From NCBI RefSeq assembly GCF_002116905.1, contig NZ_CP015118.1:186001-250000 (forward strand): a stretch of 64,000 nucleotides of DNA, written 5' to 3'. Position numbers and translations under genes: made by a program. Within the stretch, counting starts at the first letter, position 1. Every line of letters begins with the position of its first letter. Below the pieces are notes generated by a model. The model was given only the letters and a program-made list of their open reading frames with translations. It made no database searches and was not told the DNA's origin. Positions 25,553-34,009 of this stretch are shown here, one piece after another. Source of the DNA: Piscinibacter gummiphilus. GTDB taxonomy: Bacteria; Pseudomonadota; Gammaproteobacteria; Burkholderiales; Burkholderiaceae_C.

Positions 25553-25578
25553 TCCACAGCCAACGAGGAGCCGACATC

Positions 25579-25971
25579 ATGAACAACGAAGTTTCTCAAA
25601 TTGACAAGCCGCAGGCTGCCGGGGACTCCGCCTCCACCGGTCGGGCCATGACCCCCGCCGTCGACGTCATCGAGGACGACAGCGGCATCACGCTGCGGGC
25701 GGACATGCCCGGCGTCCCCCGCGACCAACTGGAGTTGCGCGTGGAGGGCGACACCCTGCTGATCGAGGGCAAGGTGCAACCCCAAGCTCCGGCCGGGCTG
25801 GAAGCCGTCTATGCGGAGTTCCGGGCCTCGCGCTTCCGCCGCACGTTCACGCTCAGTCGCGAGCTCGACTCGGCCAAAGTCGACGCCAATCTGAAGGACG
25901 GCGTGCTGACGCTGCGGATTCCGAAGCAGGCGCATGCCCAGCCCAGGCGCATCGCGGTGAGCGCGGCATAA
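25579..25971 (+). CDS. Hsp20 small heat-shock protein (2)
   Basis: A 130-residue alpha-crystallin-domain protein with PAVDVIEDDSGITLRADMPG, the DTLLIEGKVQP strand and KDGVLTLRIPKQ near the end; IAV is the terminal I-x-V motif. It lies 26 bases after the first hsp20 with AGGAG before ATG 25579. The two proteins clearly differ in their N-terminal arms, so they may form mixed oligomers. Confidence 0.92.
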   Translation: MNNEVSQIDKPQAAGDSASTGRAMTPAVDVIEDDSGITLRADMPGVPRDQLELRVEGDTLLIEGKVQPQAPAGLEAVYAEFRASRFRRTFTLSRELDSAKVDANLKDGVLTLRIPKQAHAQPRRIAVSAA

Positions 25972-25987
25972 CCAGGAGGCCGAAACC

Positions 25988-26524
25988 ATGACGAACCTTG
26001 CAACGCAACTGAAGCATGGCGCCGGCCAAGCCTGGGAGTCGCTGACTGAAGGGTGGCGCGAGCTCAGCGGCCGTGCGGGCGGGGCGCTGACGCGCTTCTG
26101 GGCGGACTCCGATGACTCAGGTCGCGTCTCGGAAACGCGGGATAGCCACCCGCGCGGAAGCGACAACTTGCCCCCCGTGCCGCCTGCGCGCTGGTCTTTC
26201 ATGGCGGTCGACCTGTACTGGTCGCAGGGCAAGTTGGTCGTACGGATCGAGGCTCCGGGCATGGCCCGCGAGGACTTTCAGGTGGAGATGAGTTCGCCGG
26301 AGACGTTGAGCGTGTTGGGTCGAAAGCGCTATGACAGCGAGCGATCCAACAGCGCCGGCGCCATCATCCAGTGCGCGTATGGCACGTTCCGTCGCGACAT
26401 CGTGCTTCCTGTCGAGGTGGACATCGATCGCGCGAAGGCCACGTATGAGGCCGGCGTGCTGCGCATCGAACTTCCTCGTTGCGAACCGCTGTCGAGCCGA
26501 CGCATACCCGTACGTGTCAGCTGA
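25988..26524 (+). CDS. Hsp20-like protein with long N-terminal arm (3)
   Basis: A 178-residue protein. The first 70 residues form a Trp-containing amphipathic region (AWESLTEGWRELS) and a linker. An alpha-crystallin domain follows (about 72-178) with VDLYWSQGKLVVRIEAPGM, YGTFRRDIVLPVEVD and AGVLRIELPR, and ends in IPVRVS. AGGAGG lies just before ATG 25988. It is the third Hsp20 family member in a row. Horizontally acquired heat-resistance loci of other proteobacteria also carry several sHsp genes. Confidence 0.9.
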   Translation: MTNLATQLKHGAGQAWESLTEGWRELSGRAGGALTRFWADSDDSGRVSETRDSHPRGSDNLPPVPPARWSFMAVDLYWSQGKLVVRIEAPGMAREDFQVEMSSPETLSVLGRKRYDSERSNSAGAIIQCAYGTFRRDIVLPVEVDIDRAKATYEAGVLRIELPRCEPLSSRRIPVRVS

Positions 26525-26634
26525 TTGGGAGAAACAGCCGACGCCTCCCGGCCCTCAACAGGTGCCGCGAGGCGCTCGGCCGAGCATGCAATTTCGTTCT
26601 CAACTGCCCCGACGATTCGGAAAGGAGCTGAATC

Positions 26635-26802
26635 ATGGCAAACACATCGACGAACCCCGCCAAGGCCGCGCGTCCGCCGAGAAAACAGCGCTTCATGTCG
26701 AACGCTCAGATCCAGGCATACCTCCTGGCCCGTGAGGCTGTGCGACGCGCGTGCAATGCCGCATGGAGCGGCAGGAAGGCAACGCAGGAGGGCGCGAGAT
26801 GA
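26635..26802 (+). CDS. 55-residue basic hypothetical protein
   Basis: A short Arg/Lys/Ala-rich protein with AAGGAG seven bases before ATG 26635. The C-terminal half looks helical (MSNAQIQAYLLAREAVRRAC). Its TGA overlaps the ATG of the next gene (ATGA), so the two are translationally coupled. It follows the third hsp20 by 110 bases on the same strand. No family is recognised. Confidence 0.6.
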   Translation: MANTSTNPAKAARPPRKQRFMSNAQIQAYLLAREAVRRACNAAWSGRKATQEGAR

Positions 26803-27062
26803 GCAGCATCACCTGCTACCGCGTCAGGGTGCCCGAAGGCCGCCGCCTGTCCGGGTTCACGACCGCAGGCCAGCGGGTCCCCATCCTGCCGGGCGAGTAC
26901 CTCGCGCACCGCGTGGAACCCAAAGTGCCATGGCTTGCAGCGGGGGGCATGCTGCGATTCGTGGGGGCAGACGGCCGCGATCGCGACGTTCACGTCCCCC
27001 TGCCTGAGGCAGACGACCTCAGCGAGGCGCTGAGCGTGGAGGTGGAGCCCGTCTTCCAGTGA
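26799..27062 (+). CDS. 87-residue hypothetical protein
   Basis: A small, probably beta-rich soluble protein coupled through ATGA to the 55-residue ORF before it and preceded by GGAGGGCG. Visible stretches are CYRVRVPEGRRLSGF, RVPILPGEYLAHRV and an acidic C-terminus. No family is recognised. It closes the rightward heat-shock unit; the next gene is convergent. Confidence 0.6.
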   Translation: MSSITCYRVRVPEGRRLSGFTTAGQRVPILPGEYLAHRVEPKVPWLAAGGMLRFVGADGRDRDVHVPLPEADDLSEALSVEVEPVFQ

Positions 27063-27138
27063 AGACGCCGTGCAGTGGGCGCGCGGGGAGCGGCTCCTTC
27101 TTGTGCGGCGGCTCGACGGGCGGGCCATCGCGCCGATG

Positions 27139-28248
27139 TCAGGCTGTACAGGCGTCGGTGGGCAACCGGACGTCGCCCGCCGGCGCCGACTTCGAACTGC
27201 AATAGGCGCACACGACTTGGTGGATGAATTCCAACTTGTGGATGACCGATGGCGGGACAACAAACGGGTAGGCGTCGTGAACCCCCATGCTTCGGGCCAT
27301 CGCATTGACGAACTGCGAGATGGGCAACCATCTGTCCACCAGCGCCTGGCCCACCGTGCTCGGGTCTGGATCGCAGCCGAGCGCTGATGCGCGGACCGGA
27401 GGCGATCCTGGCAAGGCGTTGTCGAGCTGCAGGCCCCACGCGGCGGCCGTCTCCAGGCCGTCCTGCAAGTGCATGTAGTGCGCCCAGCACTCGGCCCAAT
27501 CTTCCCAGGGGTGCGAGCTCGCATAGACGCTGACGAACTGGTCCTGCCAGTCGGCCCTCGGGGAGTCGTAATGCTGCTTGAGCGCCGTCTCGTAGTCGGC
27601 GCGCTCGTCGCCGAAGAGCTTGCGATAGCGGGGCAGCCACTCGGTGTTGTCGATCAGCACGTCCCAGTAGTAGTGCCCCACCTCGTGCCGAAAGTGCCCG
27701 AGCAGTGTCCGATAGGGCTCGTGCATCGCAGCGCGCACCTTCTCGCGGTGTGCGTTGTCAGCTTCGGCGACGTTCAGGGTGATCACCCCGCTGTCGTGGC
27801 CCGTCAGCACACGTTTGCTCGGTTGGTCTTCCAGGAATCGGAAGGCAAGACCAAGCGTGGTGTCCTCCGTACGGGGCACGACCGGCAGACCCATCGACAG
27901 GAGGCTGTAGACCATGCGTCGCTTGGACTGCTCGATCGTCGCCCAGTGCAACAGATTCTGCGGTTTGTCGAGGGAGGGGAGGATCTGCGTCGTTCGGCAG
28001 CTGACGCAGTGCACATCGCCCGACTCCGCGGGGACCATCCAGTTGCACACCTGGTACGACGTGTAGTTGGCGCACGGCCTTTGGGCAGGGCGATCCGACA
28101 GTCGGGACCAGACGCCCTCAGCAGTGACCTCAAACGCTCCCATGCCCAGCTCCGACGGCACGAAGCCGAGAGATGCGCCGCAGTTTCCGCAGGTGACGTT
28201 CTCGAAGAAGACGCGCACGCCACAGCGTTCGCAATGCAGTGTTTTCAA
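27139..28248 (-). CDS. putative zinc-binding metallopeptidase with N-terminal zinc ribbon
   Basis: A 369-residue protein. CERC and CGNC at its N-terminus form a zinc ribbon, with a second Cys pair (CVSC) near residue 105. The metallopeptidase site HEVGHYYWD lies at about 215, followed by EDWAECWAHYMH with an extra Glu/His. This layout fits the family annotated as putative zinc-binding peptidases, whose substrate is unknown. I prefer TTG 28248, directly before the zinc ribbon, over 28323, although its ribosome-binding site is weak. The catalase gene lies upstream on the same strand. Confidence 0.82.
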   Translation of the reverse strand: MKTLHCERCGVRVFFENVTCGNCGASLGFVPSELGMGAFEVTAEGVWSRLSDRPAQRPCANYTSYQVCNWMVPAESGDVHCVSCRTTQILPSLDKPQNLLHWATIEQSKRRMVYSLLSMGLPVVPRTEDTTLGLAFRFLEDQPSKRVLTGHDSGVITLNVAEADNAHREKVRAAMHEPYRTLLGHFRHEVGHYYWDVLIDNTEWLPRYRKLFGDERADYETALKQHYDSPRADWQDQFVSVYASSHPWEDWAECWAHYMHLQDGLETAAAWGLQLDNALPGSPPVRASALGCDPDPSTVGQALVDRWLPISQFVNAMARSMGVHDAYPFVVPPSVIHKLEFIHQVVCAYCSSKSAPAGDVRLPTDACTA

Positions 28249-28319
28249 TTCGCTTGCTCGCAGTGAGTTCTGGACGAACGCCGCCGCTTGTAGCGACGGC
28301 GGCTTGGCTCGGCAGCCGA

Positions 28320-30761
28320 TCAAACCAGGGGAGGGTCGGTTTCCCGCTCGAAGTAGCGATGGTGTGCCATCGCGTGAATGAACTTCTTTGCGCCCGCATC
28401 GGCATCCGCCTCCAGGATCAGCCCGAGGTCCGGTTCTCCCGAGGGAAGGGACGAGGGCACCCCGGCTTTCTCCAGCAGCGCAGCGCCCGCACCGAGCGCC
28501 AGCAATGGCTTGCAGTGCCGGTACTGGTCGCGGATGAACTCGAACGTGTGCGCGTCCGCCGCGAGGGCGTCGACCCCCGCCTCCCCGTCCGGCAGGACCA
28601 GCGCGTCGAAGAGGAAGCCGGGTTCGTTCTCGAGAGACACGTCCGCTTCGATGGCCACGCCGTCGCTGGTCTGCACCGGTCCGATGCGAGGCGCCGCAAA
28701 GCGAGGCACTGCGCCCCGAGCGAAAAGTGCCTCGTGAATCGCCGTCACGCCGGCCCCCGCGACGCCGTCGGCCACCAGAATCGCAACCTTGCGCCCCGCG
28801 ATGGACCCGTCGCCAGGGCGGGCCAGCAAGGACAACGCGGGCGACTGCGTCACTTCCGGCTTGGGCGGATCGGTGACGGCGCGTGGCATCGGCTCGGGCA
28901 GAGGCATGTTCAGGCCCTGCGCGACTTTCGCAGCCAGATCTTCCGAGGCGTTGCGCAGAGACGCCACCATTCTTTGACGAATGGCCGGCACCGTGACCTT
29001 GCTCAGTTCGAAGCGGAAGGCCGCGGCGATGTGCGCCTGCTCGGCAGGGGACTGGCTTTCGTAGAAGAGCGTTGCCTGCTGGTAGTGCTCGGCAAAGAGT
29101 TCTGGCTTGGCGCGAACCTTGGCCTGCTCCTCTTTGCCTTGCAGGCGGGCCGCGACGGACACGAATCCCTGGGTCGCCCCGGCCTGGAAGGGGCAGCCAC
29201 CGGCCAGCGAGTTCGGCTCGTAGGCGACGCGTCCCCGGTGGATGGCTTGCCGGTGCATCCCGTCGCGCTGGTTGTTGTGAACCTGCGCGATGGGCGAATT
29301 GATGGGAATCTCGTGGAAATTGGGACCACCCAAGCGTGAGATCTGCGTGTCGACGTACGAGTGGATGCGCCCGGCCAGCAGCGGGTCGTTGCTGAAGTCC
29401 AAGCCCGGGATGATGTTGGCGGTGCAGTACGCCACCTGCTCAGTCTCTGCAAAGAAGTTGTCCGGGTTGCGGTTGAGCACCATGCGCCCGATCGGGCGCA
29501 GCGGTACCAACTCTTCGGGCACGATCTTCGTGGCGTCGAGCACGTCGAAACTGAAGCCGTTGGCCTGTTCCTCGGTGAACACCTGGATGGCAAGCTCGTA
29601 CTCGGGGTACGCGCCCCCTTCGATGCGCTCCCACAGGTCGCGACGGTGGTAGTCGGGATCGGCGCCGGAGATCTTGACCGCTTCGTCCCAGGTCAGGGAG
29701 TGCGTCCCGGCCTTCGGGCTCCAGTGGAACTTGACGAAGACCGAGTCGCCTTCGGCATTGACCATCCGGTACGTGTGGACTCCGAACCCCTGCATGGTCG
29801 CGTACGAGCGGGGAATGGCGCGGTCACTCATCGCCCACATGAGCATGTGGGTCGACTCGGGCATCAGCGAGACGAAATCCCAGAACGTGTCGTGAGCGCT
29901 CGCGGCCTGCGGCATTGCATGGTGCGGTTCGGGCTTCACCGCGTGCACCAGGTCGGGAAACTTCATTGCGTCCTGGATGAAGAACACGGGGATGTTGTTG
30001 CCCACCAGATCCCAGTTGCCTTCGTCGGTGTAGAACTTCACCGCGAAGCCGCGCACGTCGCGGGCCGTGTCTTTGCTGCCGCGTTCGCCCGCGACGGTGG
30101 AGAAACGTACGAACACCGGAGTGACCTTGCCCGCTTCTTGAAACGGCGCCGCGCGGGTCAACTCAGTCAGCGCTTCGTAGCACTCGAAATAGCCGTGCGC
30201 AGCCGAGCCGCGGGCATGCACGATGCGCTCGGGGATCCGCTCGTGGTCGAAGTGCGTGAGCTTGTCACGGAGGATGAAGTCCTCCAGCAGCACGGGCCCG
30301 CGCACGCCTGCCTTGAGGGAGTTCTGGTTGTCGGCGATTGCGACGCCCTGGTTCGTGGTCAACACTTGACCGGTCGAGTCCACGCGCACGCGCTCGAGGG
30401 CGCCGATGGTGGCATTGCGCCCCGCGGCCGCCGTCGTCCCGACTTTGGGTGAGGTCTGCGCCTCCGACAAGGTGCTTCCCGTCGGCAATCGAGAGCGCGG
30501 CACCGCGGTGGCGCCGGGTTGAGGCTTCATCCCGGCCGCCATGCCGTGTTCGCCCGCCTTGGTGGCATTGAAGGGGAACGCCTCTGCGAGCGACTGGGTG
30601 TGCTCCGCTTTGAGGGCGGGCATATCGTTGTCAGGCGCCGGAGATGGATTCGCCGGGCCGCTGTCGGTATTGCGTGCAGCGGATTTCGCTGCGGACTTGG
30701 AGCCGCTTGCAGGTTTAGAAACGGGGGCGGTCTGGGGAGCAGGAGCAGGTTTTTTGGCCAC
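28320..30761 (-). CDS. katE: large-subunit catalase (HPII type) with C-terminal DJ-1/PfpI domain
   Basis: An 813-residue monofunctional haem catalase. Residues 1-130 are a low-complexity Ala/Pro/Lys/Ser arm, longer than usual. The catalase core follows with the distal His in ERIVHARGSAAHG, the Asn in the GNNIPVFF region and the proximal haem Tyr in SYVDTQ. A class-I glutamine-amidotransferase-like domain is at about 660-800 (KVAILVADGVAGAGV). This matches KatE/HPII, which removes high peroxide in stationary or stress conditions. The start is GTG at 30761, after GAGGGACC. KatE is not a standard member of tLST heat-resistance islands, so its presence here is notable. Confidence 0.93.
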   Translation of the reverse strand: MAKKPAPAPQTAPVSKPASGSKSAAKSAARNTDSGPANPSPAPDNDMPALKAEHTQSLAEAFPFNATKAGEHGMAAGMKPQPGATAVPRSRLPTGSTLSEAQTSPKVGTTAAAGRNATIGALERVRVDSTGQVLTTNQGVAIADNQNSLKAGVRGPVLLEDFILRDKLTHFDHERIPERIVHARGSAAHGYFECYEALTELTRAAPFQEAGKVTPVFVRFSTVAGERGSKDTARDVRGFAVKFYTDEGNWDLVGNNIPVFFIQDAMKFPDLVHAVKPEPHHAMPQAASAHDTFWDFVSLMPESTHMLMWAMSDRAIPRSYATMQGFGVHTYRMVNAEGDSVFVKFHWSPKAGTHSLTWDEAVKISGADPDYHRRDLWERIEGGAYPEYELAIQVFTEEQANGFSFDVLDATKIVPEELVPLRPIGRMVLNRNPDNFFAETEQVAYCTANIIPGLDFSNDPLLAGRIHSYVDTQISRLGGPNFHEIPINSPIAQVHNNQRDGMHRQAIHRGRVAYEPNSLAGGCPFQAGATQGFVSVAARLQGKEEQAKVRAKPELFAEHYQQATLFYESQSPAEQAHIAAAFRFELSKVTVPAIRQRMVASLRNASEDLAAKVAQGLNMPLPEPMPRAVTDPPKPEVTQSPALSLLARPGDGSIAGRKVAILVADGVAGAGVTAIHEALFARGAVPRFAAPRIGPVQTSDGVAIEADVSLENEPGFLFDALVLPDGEAGVDALAADAHTFEFIRDQYRHCKPLLALGAGAALLEKAGVPSSLPSGEPDLGLILEADADAGAKKFIHAMAHHRYFERETDPPLV

Positions 30762-30785
30762 GGTAGGTCCCTCGTCGAGTGGAAG

Positions 30786-30830
30786 GTCTCAAACAGAAAC
30801 GCCCTTGGCAGGCGTCGTACCTGCAAGGGC
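30786..30830 (-). terminator. hairpin with T-rich tail upstream of katE
   Basis: On the minus strand GCCCTTGCAGG pairs with CCTGCCAAGGGC across a 7-base loop with one bulged base, then GTTTCTGTTT follows. This looks like a rho-independent terminator for the Gln-rich gene, separating it from katE. Confidence 0.65.
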
Positions 30831-30977
30831 GCTTTGTGCATAGGCGCCATCTAATTCGTCGATTGGGCGCTCCTATGGCAGGCGGACCGGGTAAACCGGC
30901 CTGGATCAGAACTGGTCGCTGCCGCCGCGTCGTTGCTGGTCGCGCTCGCCTTGTTGGGTGCGCGCGTTGCCTTGATC

Positions 30978-31181
30978 CTACTGATCGCGGCGTTGACCGG
31001 GCTGGTCCTGCTGAGGGGTGCGGTTTCCGCCTTGCTCTTGTTGAGCGCGGCCGCCCTGCTGGTCCTGCCGCTGGCTTTGATTCTGCGATTGGTTCTGGCT
31101 TTGGCTGCCTTGCCCCTGTTGGTCGCGACTCGGGTTGGCTTGATCCTGCTGCGAGCCGTTCGGGTTAATCGTGTTGGACAT
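30978..31181 (-). CDS. Gln-rich disordered protein ending at an in-frame amber codon
   Basis: A 67-residue protein made almost only of Gln, Gly, Arg, Asn, Ser and Asp, with NQSQNQSQ repeats and no hydrophobic core. GGAG precedes ATG 31181. The TAG stop at 30978 falls in ...DQ-TAG-DQ..., and the same frame continues with identical composition for 23 more residues to TGA at 30906. One base change (CAG to TAG) therefore appears to have truncated a 91-residue protein, unless the amber codon is read through. Such low-complexity hydrophilic proteins often act as desiccation or general-stress protectants; that role is inferred. Confidence 0.65.
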   Translation of the reverse strand: MSNTINPNGSQQDQANPSRDQQGQGSQSQNQSQNQSQRQDQQGGRAQQEQGGNRTPQQDQPGQRRDQ

Positions 31182-31356
31182 TTGAGGCTCCTTCGAGTGC
31201 CGGCGACAGTACCGGCAAACCAAGAGCAGCAATCGAGGTGCCGACCAATATGGCAAGCCTCCTACGAAACGATCGGATCGCGCTGAAGGCCTCAGCGCGA
31301 CAAGCAAGGCAAACTGAAGCTGCAATCGTGTTCGATCCCACGCGTATGTTGCTGTC

Positions 31357-31941
31357 ATGTCCACGAAGCGAAAGCTGTACGACCGCGACCCGCCGACTTC
31401 AACGGCTTTGCCGATGCGGTACATCGCTGCTTACATGAAAATGCACGGGCTCAAGTTAGTCACTGCCGAGTCCTGCACATCAGGGCTCATCGCGTCCGCG
31501 ATTGCCGAAACGCCCGGGGCCGGTGAATTGCTGGATTGTGCGTTTGTGACGCATGCGCCAGCGGCAAAGGAACGCTGCCTGGGCGTGCGACCAGAGACCC
31601 TGAACCGGCATGGCCTGACCAGTGAGCCCGTAGCGCGCGAGATGGCGCTTGGCGCACTGACTAGGAGCGAAGGAAATTTCGCCGTAGCAAATGCGGGTGG
31701 CCCCTATGCGTCGGACCCCATGATTGCCACGGGTACGCTGTGTTTTGCTTGGGCGTTCAGGGTGCAGGGTGCCGAGCCCGTGGTCGTCACTGAAACGCGG
31801 ATCTTCATTGGGGAGCGAAACGCTGTGCGGCATGAGAGCGCGCACTACGCACTGGCTCGCATCGTGCCGCTGCACATGCGCTCCATCCGTCGATTGAAGT
31901 TGGGCATGCGGGCTCGCCAAAAGATCGACGCTGCTGCGTGA
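31357..31941 (+). CDS. CinA-type nicotinamide-nucleotide amidohydrolase (1)
   Basis: A 194-residue protein with the CinA C-terminal domain: LVTAESCTSGLIASAIAETP, PGAGELLDCAFVTHAP and a middle VAREMALGAL. It is a stand-alone PncC-like form without the N-terminal MoaB-like domain, which deamidates NMN to nicotinate mononucleotide. The usual SNTG...P catalytic segment reads ANAGGPYASDP here, a change that may alter activity. The start at 31357 has no strong ribosome-binding site, so ATG 31414 is possible. A paralogue lies at 33281-33892. Confidence 0.8.
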   Translation: MSTKRKLYDRDPPTSTALPMRYIAAYMKMHGLKLVTAESCTSGLIASAIAETPGAGELLDCAFVTHAPAAKERCLGVRPETLNRHGLTSEPVAREMALGALTRSEGNFAVANAGGPYASDPMIATGTLCFAWAFRVQGAEPVVVTETRIFIGERNAVRHESAHYALARIVPLHMRSIRRLKLGMRARQKIDAAA

Positions 31942-32036
31942 TTGTCCGACAGCGAGATCAGCAACGCCCGATCCCTCACGAGTTCTGGTGCAGCCACCAT
32001 CATGGGCGCCATTCAACCCGCAGCCAGGAGCACATC

Positions 32037-32561
32037 ATGCCCACAGCCAAGAAAACCCCCGCCCGCAAAACCGCCTCGGCACCCCGTGCTGCCGCCAACG
32101 ATGCCATCAAGCTTCTCACGTCCGATCACGCCGAGGTCAAGAAACTGTTCAAGGCCTACGAAAAGCTCGTGAAGGAAGAGGCCTCCGACACTGAAAAGGC
32201 CGAGGTCGCGACCACCATCTGCAAGATGCTCACCGTGCACGCGCAGATCGAAGAGGAAATCTTCTACCCGGCGGCCCGCGAGGTGCTCGAAGAGCAGGAC
32301 CTGGTCGACGAAGCTGACATCGAGCACGCAAGTGCAAAGGATCTGATCGCTCAAATCGAAGCCTCAGACCCTTCGGACGATCACTACGACGCGAAGGTAA
32401 AGGTGCTCGGCGAATACATCGACCACCACGTCAAGGAAGAGGAAACCGAGCTCTTCAAGGAAGTGAAGAAGGCCGGTCTCGACACGGCACAGGTGGGCGA
32501 GGAGCTGGCGGCTCGCAAGGAAGAGCTGATGGCTGAAGTCGGCTTGGAAGTGCCCGCCTGA
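32037..32561 (+). CDS. hemerythrin HHE-domain protein
   Basis: A 174-residue soluble protein. A basic Ala/Lys N-terminus precedes two HHE helix pairs: SDHAEVKKLFKAYEK, HAQIEEEIFYPAAREV and a later YIDHHVKEEETELF. These provide His and Glu ligands for a di-iron centre. Bacterial HHE proteins bind O2 or NO or protect iron under oxidative stress. AGGAG precedes ATG 32037. It is followed by the DUF421 gene 26 bases later. Confidence 0.9.
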   Translation: MPTAKKTPARKTASAPRAAANDAIKLLTSDHAEVKKLFKAYEKLVKEEASDTEKAEVATTICKMLTVHAQIEEEIFYPAAREVLEEQDLVDEADIEHASAKDLIAQIEASDPSDDHYDAKVKVLGEYIDHHVKEEETELFKEVKKAGLDTAQVGEELAARKEELMAEVGLEVPA

Positions 32562-32586
32562 TCTTCCTCGCCAGGCGCGGACGTCG

Positions 32587-33189
32587 ATGTTTGAGCTTGC
32601 GACCCCCTGGTGGGAGCTTGTCGCAAGGGCATTCCTCGTCTATGCCGCGCTGATGCTGATGGTGCGCTTGTCGGGCAAGCGCACCGTCGGCCAGTTCACC
32701 CCGTTCGACCTTCTCGTTGTGATGCTGCTTAGCGAAGGAGTCAGCAACGCACTGTCTGGCGGCGAGGAGTCCGTTCTCGGTGGACTCATTCTCGCGGCCA
32801 CGTTGATCACGTTGAACGTCTGCGTTGCAGTAGCAAGCGCCAGAAGTTCGCGCTTTCAGGAAATCGTCGAAGGAGCACCGGTGCTGGTCGGTCGCGACGG
32901 GGCGGTGTTCGACGACGTTCTGCGTCGTCAGCACATCGGACGCGGTGAACTCGAGAAGGCTCTGCGTGAGGCAGATTGTTCGCTCGAGGAGATGCAGTGC
33001 GCATTTCTTGAAACCGACGGGGCATTCAGCATCTTGAAGCGCCCCAAAAAGCCCAGTCGACGGACTCGTAATGGCCGAGCGCGCGAGCATCGTTGCCGCT
33101 CCGGGAGCGCCATGGGCCTTTGGGGCGGCGGCCATGCGTCGAGACGAATGCGTCCTCGAGGAGCGAACTCCGAAGACTCGCTGCGATAG
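32587..33189 (+). CDS. DUF421 (YetF-like) membrane protein with abnormal C-terminus
   Basis: A 200-residue protein. Residues 1-80 hold two or three membrane helices and the signature RLSGKRTVGQFTPFDLLVVMLL. The cytoplasmic DUF421 domain runs to about 150 (GAPVLVGRDGAVFDDVLRRQHI, FLETDGAFSILK). The last 45 residues are Arg-rich and unlike the family, which suggests loss of the normal stop or a recent rearrangement. The function of the family is unclear; some members support spore germination or acid stress in other bacteria. Confidence 0.85.
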   Translation: MFELATPWWELVARAFLVYAALMLMVRLSGKRTVGQFTPFDLLVVMLLSEGVSNALSGGEESVLGGLILAATLITLNVCVAVASARSSRFQEIVEGAPVLVGRDGAVFDDVLRRQHIGRGELEKALREADCSLEEMQCAFLETDGAFSILKRPKKPSRRTRNGRAREHRCRSGSAMGLWGGGHASRRMRPRGANSEDSLR

Positions 33190-33280
33190 GGGCGTTGCGC
33201 GTTCTCCCTCCGGCTCATCATCGATGGAGCTTCGGTACCCACTCTGCGTAACGGGCGATCCCGACGCTAGCGGCGCTGGC

Positions 33281-33892
33281 TTAGGCGCTCGGATCGTTGG
33301 GGCCGGATCCCCGAGTCGAAATCACGTCCTTGCACGTTTGATTGAAGAGCTCGCGAATCCTGCTGAGGGCGTAGCGCGCGCTCGCCAGCCTGATTTCGCT
33401 GCGATCGCCTTCGAACACGCGCGTTTCGGAATAGACAGTTCTTCGACCGCCCTTGCCGACAAAGATCCAGGCGTAGCACTGGGTGCCGGGCGCAACTTCA
33501 TCATCGACGGGGTCCGTCACCCCGGTGTTCGAAACGGCAAGGTTGGCTCTGCTGTTGTTGAGCGCACCGATGGCCATCTCTCGGGCCACGGTTTCACTGG
33601 TGAGATTGAACTTCTCGAGGGTTGACGCCTGCACCCCCAGGCAGCGTTGTTTTGCCTCGGGGGAGTACGTGACAAACGCGCAGTCGAGCAGCCCACCCGC
33701 GCCGGGGACATCGGCCACGGTCGAGGCAATCAAGCCGGCCGTGCACGACTCGGCCGTCACCATTTTGAACCCGGCCTCCTTGAAGAATGCGACGAGGCCT
33801 GCGGCGTCGAACGCGTCCTCCAGTTCGGAGCTTGGGCGAGAGTGATTTGGCCGGAGGAGGCCGTCTGTAGGCGCGGGCATGTTCGAGCGCAT
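33281..33892 (-). CDS. CinA-type nicotinamide-nucleotide amidohydrolase (2)
   Basis: A 203-residue CinA C-terminal-domain protein with MVTAESCTAGLIASTVADVP, GAGGLLDCAFVTYSP and the intact AVSNTGVTDP segment. It is closer to the normal PncC catalytic pattern than the paralogue at 31357. It deamidates NMN in NAD salvage. Two upstream in-frame starts (TTG 33907) and one downstream (ATG 33880) are alternatives; none has a strong ribosome-binding site. An N-terminal arm of about 35 residues precedes the domain. Confidence 0.85.
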   Translation of the reverse strand: MRSNMPAPTDGLLRPNHSRPSSELEDAFDAAGLVAFFKEAGFKMVTAESCTAGLIASTVADVPGAGGLLDCAFVTYSPEAKQRCLGVQASTLEKFNLTSETVAREMAIGALNNSRANLAVSNTGVTDPVDDEVAPGTQCYAWIFVGKGGRRTVYSETRVFEGDRSEIRLASARYALSRIRELFNQTCKDVISTRGSGPNDPSA

Positions 33893-34009
33893 CTTGTGTC
33901 GAGGCAACTGAGTTCAAGCGCGGCCGTTCGCCAAGCAGCGAGGGGTTGACGGAGTTGTCGGCCCTTCCGTCTTTCCAATTCGTCGCCCGGCACCGCGCAA
34001 CCGGTGTTC

